Shown here: positions 27,626-36,120 of the stretch, piece after piece
Layout: every line of letters starts with the position of its first letter
How positions within the stretch are numbered: position 1 is the first letter of the stretch
Origin: Saprospiraceae bacterium
GTDB taxonomy: Bacteria; Bacteroidota; Bacteroidia; Chitinophagales; Saprospiraceae
Assembly (NCBI GenBank): GCA_013001595.1
Contig: JABDMH010000152.1
Location: forward strand, 1-64,000
Reading direction: 5' to 3'
Length of the DNA: 64,000 nt
Notes under the pieces: model-generated
Database searches by the model: none
Seen by the model: only the letters and a program-made list of their open reading frames with translations
What the model was told of the DNA's origin: nothing
Program-made: the position numbers and the translations under genes

Positions 27626-27833
27626 TATCAAATCTACCCATGAACCGTGGTTCCCTCTGGAAGGATAAGAAATCCCATAGTGTTATGATCTCATATCTAT
27701 GACATATCCAATTTCCGGGGGGGATCTTTTTTTGGACCTACTTACATCCAGTACTTGATACTTACATCGTCCCACGATATCTCCGACTATTATAAGAATT
27801 GGTCGACCCCTGTAGGAAAACACTGCAAATAAG

Positions 27834-29267
27834 CTAGAAGTTTGCATTGCCAGGTGTACGCGGAAAAGCTATAACATCGCGGATATTGGACATACCTGTG
27901 ACAAACTGAACCAACCTTTCAAAACCCAGTCCATAGCCTGCGTGTGGGCAGGTCCCAAATTTGCGGGTATCCAAATACCAGTATAGTTCTTTCACGGGAA
28001 TATCCATCTCTGCCATGCGTGCTTTTAATGCGTCTAATCGTTCCTCGCGCTGAGATCCTCCTACGATTTCGCCTATGCCTGGAAAGAGAATATCCATGGC
28101 ACGAACGGTCTTATCATCGTCATTCATCCGCATGTAGAATGCTTTGATATCCTTAGGGTAATCTGTTAATATTACAGGTTTTTTAAAGTGCTTCTCCACG
28201 AGATAACGTTCATGTTCAGATTGTAAATCGGCTCCCCACTCCTCGATCACATAGTTGAACTTCTTCTTCCTGTTGGGTTTGGAATTTCTCAAAATATCGA
28301 TGGCTCGCGTATAGGTAAGTCGTTCAAAGTCGTGTTCAACAATAAACGCCAACTTTTCAAGAAGTGACCACTCTGATCGCTCTTGCTTAGGTTTGGATTG
28401 CTCTTCCTTGACAAACCGATCATTCAAAAATGCCAAATCATCATTACATTCACGTATGACGTAACTCACCACATACTTTAGCATGGCCTCAGCAAGATCC
28501 ATGTTGTCGTCCAGGTCACAGAATGCCACTTCTGGTTCGATCATCCAAAATTCGGCCAGATGCCGAGAAGTATTCGAATTCTCTGCCCTAAAAGTGGGGC
28601 CGAAAGTATATACTTTCCCCAATGCAAGTGCTCCTAGTTCAGCTTCCAGTTGACCAGACACCGTCAGGTTCGTCTCTCTTTCGAAAAAATCCTGCTTGAA
28701 ATCAATGGATCCCTGCTCCTTCATGGGTACTTTATGTAGATCAAGTGTAGTGACCCGAAACATCTCACCAGCACCCTCTGCATCTGAAGCAGTGATGACC
28801 GGTGTATGCAAATAGTAAAAGCCCTCATCATTGAAAAACTTGTGAATGGCAAATGCCAGTGCATGACGCACGCGAAATACTGCACCAAAGGTGTTGGTTC
28901 TAAATCTCAAATGTGCGATCTCCCGAAGAAACTCCATGCTATGTCTCTTGGGCTGGAGTGGATATTTTTCAGGGTCAGCCTCCCCATGAATAGTTATGTC
29001 ATCAGCTACCAATTCGACTGATTGACCTCGACCTTGCGAGGGCACCAAGGTGCCATGAGCTTCTATGGCTGCTCCAGTATTGATACGCTTAAGGATCTCC
29101 GGATCGGTTGTCTCCCGATCCACCACAACTTGAAGGGTTTTAATCGTTGAGCCATCACTCATGGCGATGAACTGATTGTTTCTAAAAGTCCTTACCCATC
29201 CTTGTATGACCACCTGCTCGTCTATCGGCTGTGTTCTAAGTAGTTCAGCGATCCTTCTTGCTTTCAT
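27834..29267 (-). CDS. asnS: asparagine--tRNA ligase
   Basis: 477 residues, class II synthetase. It has an N-terminal OB anticodon-binding domain ([21 protein letters not shown]), then motif 2 ([25 protein letters not shown]) and motif 3 ([27 protein letters not shown]). It charges tRNA-Asn with asparagine. Distinction from AspRS is based on overall length and the motif-2 sequence [12 protein letters not shown]; a non-discriminating AspRS is much less likely. A promoter-like word lies 32 bp upstream. Confidence 0.95.
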   Translation of the reverse strand: MKARRIAELLRTQPIDEQVVIQGWVRTFRNNQFIAMSDGSTIKTLQVVVDRETTDPEILKRINTGAAIEAHGTLVPSQGRGQSVELVADDITIHGEADPEKYPLQPKRHSMEFLREIAHLRFRTNTFGAVFRVRHALAFAIHKFFNDEGFYYLHTPVITASDAEGAGEMFRVTTLDLHKVPMKEQGSIDFKQDFFERETNLTVSGQLEAELGALALGKVYTFGPTFRAENSNTSRHLAEFWMIEPEVAFCDLDDNMDLAEAMLKYVVSYVIRECNDDLAFLNDRFVKEEQSKPKQERSEWSLLEKLAFIVEHDFERLTYTRAIDILRNSKPNRKKKFNYVIEEWGADLQSEHERYLVEKHFKKPVILTDYPKDIKAFYMRMNDDDKTVRAMDILFPGIGEIVGGSQREERLDALKARMAEMDIPVKELYWYLDTRKFGTCPHAGYGLGFERLVQFVTGMSNIRDVIAFPRTPGNANF

Positions 29268-29298
29268 AGGGCGATTGATCCTTTTGTTAAATGATAGG

Positions 29299-29306
29299 CA
29301 AAATTA
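29299..29306 (-). promoter_or_regulatory. candidate -7 element of asnS
   Basis: TAATTTTG on the minus strand fits TAnnTTTG and lies 32 bp before the asnS ATG. A -33 element is not obvious. Confidence 0.45.
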
Positions 29307-29338
29307 GGGATTTTGGTATTGGTATTCGCCTGAATACA

Positions 29339-31045
29339 CTAAGGATCTTTGTCCAACTGATCAATTATCCGCACCGCTTGACCATAGGTAGACACCATTC
29401 TTTCTGATTCATTTCCGCCGGCATAGATGGCAAAATCACAGCGTTGTAGCAAGTCTGAAACCAATTCCGTGAGCTTTTCATATTGGGCATATTGCGCCAG
29501 GGTAGCAATGATTGATTCCTTTGAAAGTTCAGCATTCGGTATATCCAGCTTCGAACCTATAAATTGTTTGACGCTAAAAGCTATCTCCTCATAAAATTCC
29601 CCCGCTTTCCCTGCCTTCATCAATTCCTTTGCTTTGGCCAATCTAATATGTGCCATATTTCTTGGGTCTGCCAGTGGTGTTTGCTCTTTAATTTTGTGCT
29701 TCGTGTGGAAATAAAATGCAACAATTCCCAGCAACGGTGCCAAAGCAATGAGCCAATACCAGGGCTTGGTTACCCAGATTGAACCAGTTCTTCGCGAGTT
29801 GGTACTAAGCATTAGGGGTGCCAACTCTTGGCCAGACTGCGACCTTTCCTGATCTCCAGACACTTGGTTGGGGTGCATACCTTTACTCACAAGTATCGAA
29901 AAAGAATCTTTATGAGTAATATAGACCCGCTTCCTGGGATCGAAATGGGTGAACGCCGGTTTGATTTCATAGCGCCCAGGTTGCTCTGCGGTAAGCAAAT
30001 ACTCAATGGTCTTTACTCCGCGGATGGAGTCATTTCCATTAATCATCTTCTCATCTATTGTCTTTGGATCATATTGGTCTAAGCCCTTAGGAAGCACCAA
30101 ACCTGGAGGACGAACCGTTTTTACATCTCCATTGCCGACCAATTGAAGTCGCAAAGTGAGGGCATCGTCTGTCGTAATTTGGTCCTTTGACAGTGTAAAG
30201 CTGGGCTTAAAGTGTCCGACCGCTCCCGAAAAATTTCCAAGCGCTCCATCATATGCCGACTTGACAAAGAGTGTAATGCCATCAGAGCTCAAATTCCTTG
30301 TCTTCAGGCTAAATGAAGAGAAAAAACTTCTGCGCCTTGCTTTGTCAGGTATCCCTATCCGAACCACAAGTGGCTCAAATTCAATCTTGCCACTTTGCTG
30401 CGGAAACACTGCGACTTTGCGTAAAACTTTAGTACTGTACTGCACACCATTGATCACCTCTTTGACTACTGGTTCTCGAAACGCATCCAGCACCTGTGAA
30501 TAACAACCATCGTAGCTACTTTCTGATAGGATATTGTAATTCTCAATATTGATCTGTGTATAGATCTTATACCAAATGACAATTTGTTGCCCAATATATG
30601 CCTGTCCAGCATCAACTTCTGCGCGAATAAAAATATCTGGCGCCTGTACATCTTCATTACTAGCTGCTGGATCACGAGCTTTGACCACTTGGATCTGAAT
30701 CGGATTCGTACGTAAGGTTTTACCCTTCACCTGGATGGATGCCGGACCAATCTTTATTGTTCCTTCTTGTGTGGCCAGCAATGTATAACTATATCCTACC
30801 GAAGTACTTGACCGACCATTGATGAAGGTCGATCTGAAAGATTGTGATGGCCCACTGATTACCTGGCTATTGGGAAACTCAGGGGCCTGAAAAGCCTCAC
30901 CTTCTGCATTCTGTAAGGTAAAGGTGACCGTAAAAGAACCTCCTGCAACAACCTGCTTTGCATCAACCTGTGCAGTAAAACTGACCTGCTGAGCTGTGAT
31001 CAGCAATGTATGTAGAAAAAGGATTGTGATTAGCGTTATCCTCAT
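29339..31045 (-). CDS. batD: BatD family protein
   Basis: 568 residues. A signal peptide (MRITLITILFLHTLLITAQQ) is followed by a large extracytoplasmic beta-rich region. It has the BatD repeats, for example FQAPEFPNSQVISGPSQSF and the SVGYSYTLLATQEG strand. Then come one membrane helix (WYWLIALAPLLGIVAFYFHT) and a cytoplasmic helical tail. This is the BatD layout (PF13584) of the aerotolerance operon, a MoxR-linked envelope stress system whose molecular role is unresolved. It is the last gene of the operon and abuts the preceding stop codon with no gap. Confidence 0.92.
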   Translation of the reverse strand: MRITLITILFLHTLLITAQQVSFTAQVDAKQVVAGGSFTVTFTLQNAEGEAFQAPEFPNSQVISGPSQSFRSTFINGRSSTSVGYSYTLLATQEGTIKIGPASIQVKGKTLRTNPIQIQVVKARDPAASNEDVQAPDIFIRAEVDAGQAYIGQQIVIWYKIYTQINIENYNILSESSYDGCYSQVLDAFREPVVKEVINGVQYSTKVLRKVAVFPQQSGKIEFEPLVVRIGIPDKARRRSFFSSFSLKTRNLSSDGITLFVKSAYDGALGNFSGAVGHFKPSFTLSKDQITTDDALTLRLQLVGNGDVKTVRPPGLVLPKGLDQYDPKTIDEKMINGNDSIRGVKTIEYLLTAEQPGRYEIKPAFTHFDPRKRVYITHKDSFSILVSKGMHPNQVSGDQERSQSGQELAPLMLSTNSRRTGSIWVTKPWYWLIALAPLLGIVAFYFHTKHKIKEQTPLADPRNMAHIRLAKAKELMKAGKAGEFYEEIAFSVKQFIGSKLDIPNAELSKESIIATLAQYAQYEKLTELVSDLLQRCDFAIYAGGNESERMVSTYGQAVRIIDQLDKDP

Positions 31046-31582
31046 CTAGATCTTTGTCTCCTTTAGCTTTTTTTTCTTCTTTGGGGCTGGTCTCTGCATT
31101 CGGTTTCGACCAAACCAGGACGGTAAGCCCATCTTGTCATCGGCAGTAATTCTCGTATCTCGACGAATGCCATCGGGGTTGGGCAAACAAGCAATGTCAA
31201 TGGGTGGAGATTCCCAGGTTGTATCGTTGGTAACATAATATGCCGGCTCGAGCGTAGTGACTCCCGCCTCCGTTGGACTTAACAGATAACTATATGCAGC
31301 CGATTGTGAAGACATACCATTCACAAAGCTCATGTTGGTACTCTGGCTAGGACCACCCACTTTTTCAAATCCAGCAAATGAAGGAGGTTCGAACGTACCG
31401 TTGATGTTCCTTGCCTCAAACCGGATTTCGAAAGTACTTCCGACTAAGACTGTATCCGAACTGACAAGAACTTCGAAACTCTGGCCCTGTTGCTGACCAT
31501 GTAAATGAGTACAGGCCAGGATAAAAAGTAAGCTCGATACTATTCTCATAATACTGCGACTTGGTTTGACAATGATTTGCAT
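31046..31582 (-). CDS. small BatD-like exported protein
   Basis: 178 residues. It has a signal sequence (MRIVSSLLFILACTHLHGQ; possible but non-canonical lipobox around Cys) and one BatD N-terminal domain. FEPPSFAGFEKVGGPSQSTN and SQSAAYSYLLSPTEAG mirror the first domain of the neighbouring BatD. It ends in a basic tail (RPAPKKKKKLKETK) with no membrane helix. It looks like a shortened duplicate of batD that lacks the second half. ATG 31582 and ATG 31549 are both possible; the latter puts the signal peptide at the very start. It lies between batC and batD, 13 bp after batC. Confidence 0.82.
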   Translation of the reverse strand: MQIIVKPSRSIMRIVSSLLFILACTHLHGQQQGQSFEVLVSSDTVLVGSTFEIRFEARNINGTFEPPSFAGFEKVGGPSQSTNMSFVNGMSSQSAAYSYLLSPTEAGVTTLEPAYYVTNDTTWESPPIDIACLPNPDGIRRDTRITADDKMGLPSWFGRNRMQRPAPKKKKKLKETKI

Positions 31583-31595
31583 TTACTATGTATAC

Positions 31596-32315
31596 TCACC
31601 AGTCTTTGCCACCCTTCTTTGTCTCTTTTCCCCTCTTGCGCATTTTCTCCTGTACTTTCCTATCCTCTTCTTCGATGATCTCAAGAAGTTGCATGGCTTG
31701 TTCCTTGGTTAATTTTTGTTCCTGCTCAGCTGCTTGCTGTTGCTCTTTAGCCTCATCCTCATTCGAAGAACCTGGCTGCTGTTGCTGCTGTTGTTGCTGT
31801 TGCTGATTCTCCTGTTGTTGATCTTGCTCTTGATTCTGTTCTTGATCTTGTTGTTGCTGTTGTTGCTGTTGTTCCTCAATCCTCATTTCTTGCAATGCCA
31901 GCATAAGATTCTGCTTTGCCTCCAGATTATTGGGAGAGACTTTCAATGCCTGTTTATAGGCATGGACGCTTTCCTTAAATTTCTTGTTTTGGAAATGTGC
32001 ATTGCCCAGATTGTAATAGGCATTTGATTTCTTTGCAGGATCGCCGATCATGGATGCAGCTTTCTCATATTGAGCTACAGCCTCATCATACCGCTCTTGG
32101 TTATAGATTGCATTGCCCAAATTATAGGTGCTGCGCTCATTTGGCTGTAAAATATTAGCTTTTCGATAAGCCTCCTCAGCAGATACGAAATCCCTATCGT
32201 AATATTCCTTATCGGCACTTCGCCTCAATTTATGAGCTTGAGCTTCTTGTGCCCCTATCTGACCTACAAATACCAAAATTATGGAGATAAAAACAAACCG
32301 ATAATAATTAGACAT
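31596..32315 (-). CDS. batC: BatC-like TPR protein with glutamine-rich linker
   Basis: 239 residues from ATG 32315 (8-bp overlap with batB). A signal sequence (FVFISIILVFVGQIGAQ) is followed by three or four TPR units (AEEAYRKANILQPNERSTYN, DEAVAQYEKAASM, SVHAYKQALKVSPNNLEAKQN). A low-complexity stretch has eight and ten consecutive Gln separated by D/E/N/Q. The C-terminus is charged and helical and ends RGKETKKGGKDW. BatC/BatE TPR proteins are thought to scaffold Bat complexes at the membrane. Q-rich tails occur in the family, but the long uninterrupted runs stand out. Confidence 0.88.
   Translation of the reverse strand: MSNYYRFVFISIILVFVGQIGAQEAQAHKLRRSADKEYYDRDFVSAEEAYRKANILQPNERSTYNLGNAIYNQERYDEAVAQYEKAASMIGDPAKKSNAYYNLGNAHFQNKKFKESVHAYKQALKVSPNNLEAKQNLMLALQEMRIEEQQQQQQQQDQEQNQEQDQQQENQQQQQQQQQQPGSSNEDEAKEQQQAAEQEQKLTKEQAMQLLEIIEEEDRKVQEKMRKRGKETKKGGKDW
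31776..31871 (-). repeat. CAG/CAA trinucleotide tract coding the BatC poly-Gln
   Basis: Two codon runs, ten CAG/CAA codons (31776-31805) and eight (31848-31871), flank a mixed D/E/N/Q segment. The codons alternate CAA and CAG, so the DNA is an imperfect repeat. Slippage could change length in frame by multiples of three. Confidence 0.85.
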
Positions 32316-33324
32316 ACGCACTAATTTTCTTCCAAAGACGATTGTCAAGCACCCACTGTAGAAGGATTAGGAGGATGGCCATTCCCAAAAACCACTGAAA
32401 AAAGCTTTCGTATTCTGCAAAAGAACGCTCCTCAAACTCTTCTTTTTCTAAGTTGTCTATCCTTTCTTCTAATGCATTTATAACTGCTGATGTTCCGTTC
32501 AATCTAAAAAATTGTCCACCCCCTTGCTGAGCTACATCCCGAAGTAGTCCTTCATTCATTTTCGTCTGAATGGGCTGGCCTGAAGCATCCCTCTTCCAAT
32601 CTCTTGCGCCCCTGACTATAATGGGTATAAAAGATCCTTGTTCCGTACCGATACCGACCGTAAAAATCAGCATACCATTGCTGTGTGCATTTGCTGCGGC
32701 CGCTATGGCATCGGCATCATGATCCTCCCCGTCACTGATTATGATTAGGGATTTATGAAGCTTGCTTTCCTCGCCAAAGCCTTCTTCGGCAGTCTGGATT
32801 GCCTCACTTAAAGCCGTACCCTGATTTGCAGCCAGTCCTGGATTAGCGGCTTTGACAAATACCTGAGCAGCCGCATAGTCTCTTGTCAATGGCATCTGTA
32901 AGTACGCATTGCCCGCAAATACAATCAATCCAATACGCTCGCCCTTTAATTTATCAATGAGGTCAAATGCAAATTTTTTAGCCACTTCCATGCGGCTTGG
33001 AGCCACATCTTCACTGAACATGCTATTAGAAATGTCCAGTGCAATGAAAATATCAGTACTCCTTGCCTTCACCTTCTGACGCTTGGCTCCCCATTGCGGG
33101 TTTGCCCATGCAATGACAAGGGTTAGAAAGATGAGCAGAGATAGTATCTGCGTCCATCTGCGTATCTGAGGATGGTGGTGAATGTTTAGTTGCTGTACTA
33201 AAGTTACATCTCCAATACGTGCCTCTTGCTTACGATACCAGATCCAAGATGCATATAGCAGAATGAGTAATGGTATTACTCCGAATAAATAGTATAAATA
33301 TTGTGGATGCTCGAACCTAAACAT
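32308..33324 (-). CDS. batB: BatB, von Willebrand A domain membrane protein
   Basis: 338 residues. Two N-terminal helices (YYLFGVIPLLILLYASWIWY and ILSLLIFLTLVIAWANPQWG), a VWA domain (about 90-280) and a C-terminal helix (FFQWFLGMAILLILLQWVL). The metal-ion-dependent adhesion site is intact, with DxSxS as ALDISNSM, the Thr in NQGTALSEA and the Asp in ISDGEDHD. It pairs with BatA in the aerotolerance operon. It starts 1 bp after batA and overlaps batC by 8 bp, indicating translational coupling. Confidence 0.92.
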   Translation of the reverse strand: MFRFEHPQYLYYLFGVIPLLILLYASWIWYRKQEARIGDVTLVQQLNIHHHPQIRRWTQILSLLIFLTLVIAWANPQWGAKRQKVKARSTDIFIALDISNSMFSEDVAPSRMEVAKKFAFDLIDKLKGERIGLIVFAGNAYLQMPLTRDYAAAQVFVKAANPGLAANQGTALSEAIQTAEEGFGEESKLHKSLIIISDGEDHDADAIAAAANAHSNGMLIFTVGIGTEQGSFIPIIVRGARDWKRDASGQPIQTKMNEGLLRDVAQQGGGQFFRLNGTSAVINALEERIDNLEKEEFEERSFAEYESFFQWFLGMAILLILLQWVLDNRLWKKISAYV

Positions 33325-33325
33325 A

Positions 33326-34336
33326 TTAAGGATATGTGCGGAAAAATGTCAGTTGCAAAATTAGATGTATCAAAAAAATACCGAGCCCAATACGTAAGAA
33401 AGTCGAAAATTCATCGCTATACCTCCTGAAAGTGGTGACTTCCCGCTCCGTTTTTTCAAGTTTGTCAATTTCATCATACACGTTCTGCAGCGCTTCGGCA
33501 GAAGTAGCCCGAAAGTACTGACCACCGGTGGTTTCTGCTATTTCTTGTAACAAAGGCTCATTTATCATGACACGTGCATAATCAAATACATATGAACCAT
33601 CACTGCGTTTTCCTTGAGGAGTTAGAGCCATGCCTTTACTACCGACTCCGATGGTATAAACTGTAAGATCAAGCTCTCGGGCCATCTCTGCTGCGGTCAG
33701 TGGCTTTATATAACCCGTATTGTTATCTCCATCAGTGAGCAGAATGACTACTTTGCTTTCGGCATCACTGCGTTTAAGTCGATTTACGGCTGTCGCTAGT
33801 CCCATCCCAATGGCCGTACCTTCTTCCAAGAATCCGCACTGTAGTTGGGATAAAAACCGCTGAACAATGCGGTGATCGGACGTCAATGGACATTGAGTAA
33901 AACTCTCACCAGAAAAGACGACTACACCGATGCGATCAGTGCCCCGCTTTGCGACAAATTCTGCAGCCACTTTCTTGCTCACTTCTAGCCGATCAGGGCT
34001 AAAATCTTTGGCCAACATGCTGCTTGATAAGTCGAGCGCTAGAATAATATCAATACCTTCAGCAGTTACTGCTTCTTCTTTGAGAGAAAGCTGGGGACGA
34101 GCTAGTGCCAAGATCAGTAGTGTCAGTGCCAGCCAACGCAACACAGGTAAAAAGTACAAGACTTGAGTACGCCAAGATCGCCTATGGACCAGACTCTCCA
34201 CATTTCCAATCCTTAAGGATGGTTTTTGTTCTTCTGGCCGCCTGAAATATCTCAGGTAGACCATTATAGGAATAAACAATAGTCCCAAAAGAAACCAAGG
34301 ATCCTGAAACTCGATACTTCTGAGAAAATCAATCAT
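33326..34336 (-). CDS. batA: BatA, von Willebrand A domain membrane protein
   Basis: 336 residues from ATG 34336 (MIDFLRSIEFQDPWFLLGLL), the usual BatA N-terminus; the frame further upstream overlaps another gene. Two N-terminal helices, a VWA domain with an intact metal site (ALDLSSSM, EEGTAIGMG, LTDGDNNTG) and a C-terminal helix. BatA is a core subunit of the MoxR-associated envelope system. It overlaps the previous gene by 8 bp. Confidence 0.93.
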   Translation of the reverse strand: MIDFLRSIEFQDPWFLLGLLFIPIMVYLRYFRRPEEQKPSLRIGNVESLVHRRSWRTQVLYFLPVLRWLALTLLILALARPQLSLKEEAVTAEGIDIILALDLSSSMLAKDFSPDRLEVSKKVAAEFVAKRGTDRIGVVVFSGESFTQCPLTSDHRIVQRFLSQLQCGFLEEGTAIGMGLATAVNRLKRSDAESKVVILLTDGDNNTGYIKPLTAAEMARELDLTVYTIGVGSKGMALTPQGKRSDGSYVFDYARVMINEPLLQEIAETTGGQYFRATSAEALQNVYDEIDKLEKTEREVTTFRRYSDEFSTFLRIGLGIFLIHLILQLTFFRTYP

Positions 34337-35243
34337 CGGATTCTTTGATTTCTTCCACCACCCTGGTGGTACGGACAAAATGTTCGGCCAGCTCCATGAA
34401 TCGTTGATGTATATCCACACTGGGTTTAGCCTTGGCAAATTTTATTAGGTCTGCCATATTGAGAATTTCTGCAAGATCCTTCGTCAGGTCTGACGAAATC
34501 TCTTCATTACGCATGTCAGAAAGTATTTCCTCCGTAGTAGATTCCATAGCTAATATCCCAAATCTGCCTTCTAGATACACTCGAATGATCCTAGTCAATT
34601 CAGATTGGTAAGCTTTGATTTTGCCTGACTGCCAAAGTTTTTGCTGCTGCAATTCTGCCAGTTCTTTCAGTGCTTTCTCATGAGCAGGAATCGGTATCTC
34701 TACAATGACCTCAGGTGGGGTGGATCGTCTCTTCATTCGCCAAACAAACCAAACCAACAGCAGAGCCAATAGCAACCCGATCAGGTAAGGAGCCACATCT
34801 CGAAAGGATAATGGCTCTCGGATGATCGTTTTGATCGGAGCAAGCCCGGTTGAGTCCACCATAATCCCGTTGACTTCGACCGCTAAGTCATTGGAATAGA
34901 TGGTATCACTTACATCTTCGTATCGAAATATGAGCTCCAAAGGTGGGAGTTGAATATATCCCGTATCGTAAATCGCATATGCGAGATCTTGTCTGTAGAT
35001 ATTCCCTTCGGCTTGCCACTGTTGTGGTGTCAACGTTTCAAATCCTGTTTCTTCCCATGTTCGAAATGAGATGGTATCCAATTGCATATTAGGTGTACCT
35101 TGAACACTTAAGCTCAGTATATGCTGATCGCCTATCAACATCCTATTGGTATCTAGCCTGCCCTCAAAGGTTACTTGCGCCGTTATACAGAGGGGAAGAA
35201 GAAAGAAGAACAGCGCGTAAATCCATCTGTATTGGCCATTCAT
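34329..35243 (-). CDS. Bat-operon single-pass membrane protein (BatD-like/DUF4381-like)
   Basis: 304 residues. A signal peptide (WIYALFFFLLPLCITAQ), an extracytoplasmic beta domain of about 120 residues, one membrane helix (VAPYLIGLLLALLLVWFVWR) and a helical cytoplasmic tail (ALKELAELQQQKLWQSGKIK...YLEGRFGI). This tail pattern is shared with proteins between DUF58 and BatA in other Bat operons. The cytoplasmic tail resembles that of BatD (FYEEIAFSVKQFI...), so it may be a second BatD-type partner. The ATG overlaps the DUF58 stop (ATGA) and its own stop overlaps batA. Confidence 0.82.
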   Translation of the reverse strand: MNGQYRWIYALFFFLLPLCITAQVTFEGRLDTNRMLIGDQHILSLSVQGTPNMQLDTISFRTWEETGFETLTPQQWQAEGNIYRQDLAYAIYDTGYIQLPPLELIFRYEDVSDTIYSNDLAVEVNGIMVDSTGLAPIKTIIREPLSFRDVAPYLIGLLLALLLVWFVWRMKRRSTPPEVIVEIPIPAHEKALKELAELQQQKLWQSGKIKAYQSELTRIIRVYLEGRFGILAMESTTEEILSDMRNEEISSDLTKDLAEILNMADLIKFAKAKPSVDIHQRFMELAEHFVRTTRVVEEIKESDD

Positions 35244-36109
35244 CTAGCTCGCTTTTTAAAGAATCGATGAAGAGCTATGATGTAGGATTCACGAGCATCC
35301 AAACTTAAGAGGTCTGCTCCACACCGATTGAACAAATTTTGCAAATTGAATTCCTTCTTAGCAAAAGCCTCTTCGTGTGCTTTCCTGATAGATCGGTCAT
35401 GTGTATCCACCACTAAGCGCTGGCAGGTCTCTGCATCCATCACTTGTAACAAGCCAGCAAATGGCAGTGACTTTTCAAATGGATCGTGTAGGTGCATGCC
35501 GACAATATCATGCCTTCGTGCAGCAACTTGTAGAGCTTTGTCAAAGTCACTGGTAAAGAAGTCACTAATGACAAAACATATGCTTTTCTTTTTCACCAGA
35601 TTGCTGAAATATTGTAACGCCTCACTTACATTTGTGTTTACACCTTCAGAAGGTTGCTCAATCAATTCCCTGATTATCCGCAGTATGTGCTTTTTTCCTT
35701 TTTTAGGAGGTATGTACATTTTTACTTCATCTGCAAACAGAATCATGCCCACTTTATCATTATTGCTCATCGCAGAATAAGCCAAAATAGCCGCAATCTC
35801 AGTGATAAGATCACGGCGTATATAGGCATGGGTACCAAACATTGATGAAGGACTTACATCCACAAGCAGCATTACGGTCAGCTCACGTTCTTCCTCGAAT
35901 ACTTTGACATGTGGCACACCTGTTCTTGCAGTAACGTTCCACTCGATATTCCTAACATCATCCCCAATTTGATAATCTCGAACCTCACTAAAGGACATAC
36001 CCCTGCCTTTAAACGCACTATGGTACTCTCCTGAGAAGAGTTCTTTGCTGATGCCCTTTGTCTTAATCTCAATCTTTCTGACTTTCTTCAGCAATTCACT
36101 GGTTTCCAT
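35240..36109 (-). CDS. DUF58 domain protein
   Basis: 289 residues. GEYHSAFKGRGMSFSEVRDY then GDDVRNIEWNVTART is the DUF58 signature. The following part is a VWA-like fold with MLLVDVSPSSMFG (DxSxS) and FVISDFF. DUF58 proteins are partners of MoxR ATPases and are encoded next to them, as here (11-bp gap). It lacks signal peptide and membrane helices, so it should be cytoplasmic. Confidence 0.93.
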   Translation of the reverse strand: METSELLKKVRKIEIKTKGISKELFSGEYHSAFKGRGMSFSEVRDYQIGDDVRNIEWNVTARTGVPHVKVFEEERELTVMLLVDVSPSSMFGTHAYIRRDLITEIAAILAYSAMSNNDKVGMILFADEVKMYIPPKKGKKHILRIIRELIEQPSEGVNTNVSEALQYFSNLVKKKSICFVISDFFTSDFDKALQVAARRHDIVGMHLHDPFEKSLPFAGLLQVMDAETCQRLVVDTHDRSIRKAHEEAFAKKEFNLQNLFNRCGADLLSLDARESYIIALHRFFKKRAR

Positions 36110-36120
36110 GCTCTTAAGGT

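Larger units (their letters stand above)
27532..27833. other. intergenic region 3' of sdhB with palindromes and T tract
   Basis: No protein gene is seen. The region contains a 16-bp perfect palindrome (27555-27570), a 17-bp inverted repeat (27606-27622) overlapping a TACATTTG promoter-like word (27618-27625, +), and a run of seven G, then ATC, then seven T around 27714-27730. TCCC near 27673 could pair, with a bulge, with GGGA before the T run, which would make a long-looped terminator. Whether this ends sdh transcription or encodes a small RNA is open. Confidence 0.4.

Noticed and set aside
31716-32027. Leu-rich 103-codon open frame on the + strand
   Set aside because: It is the antisense of the BatC poly-Gln tract; CAG/CAA runs read as Leu codons on the other strand. 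It has no start context or neighbours to support it.
35328-35780. 150-codon open frame antisense to the DUF58 gene
   Set aside because: It is a shadow of a strongly supported coding frame; its Cys/Ser-rich sequence has no recognisable domain.
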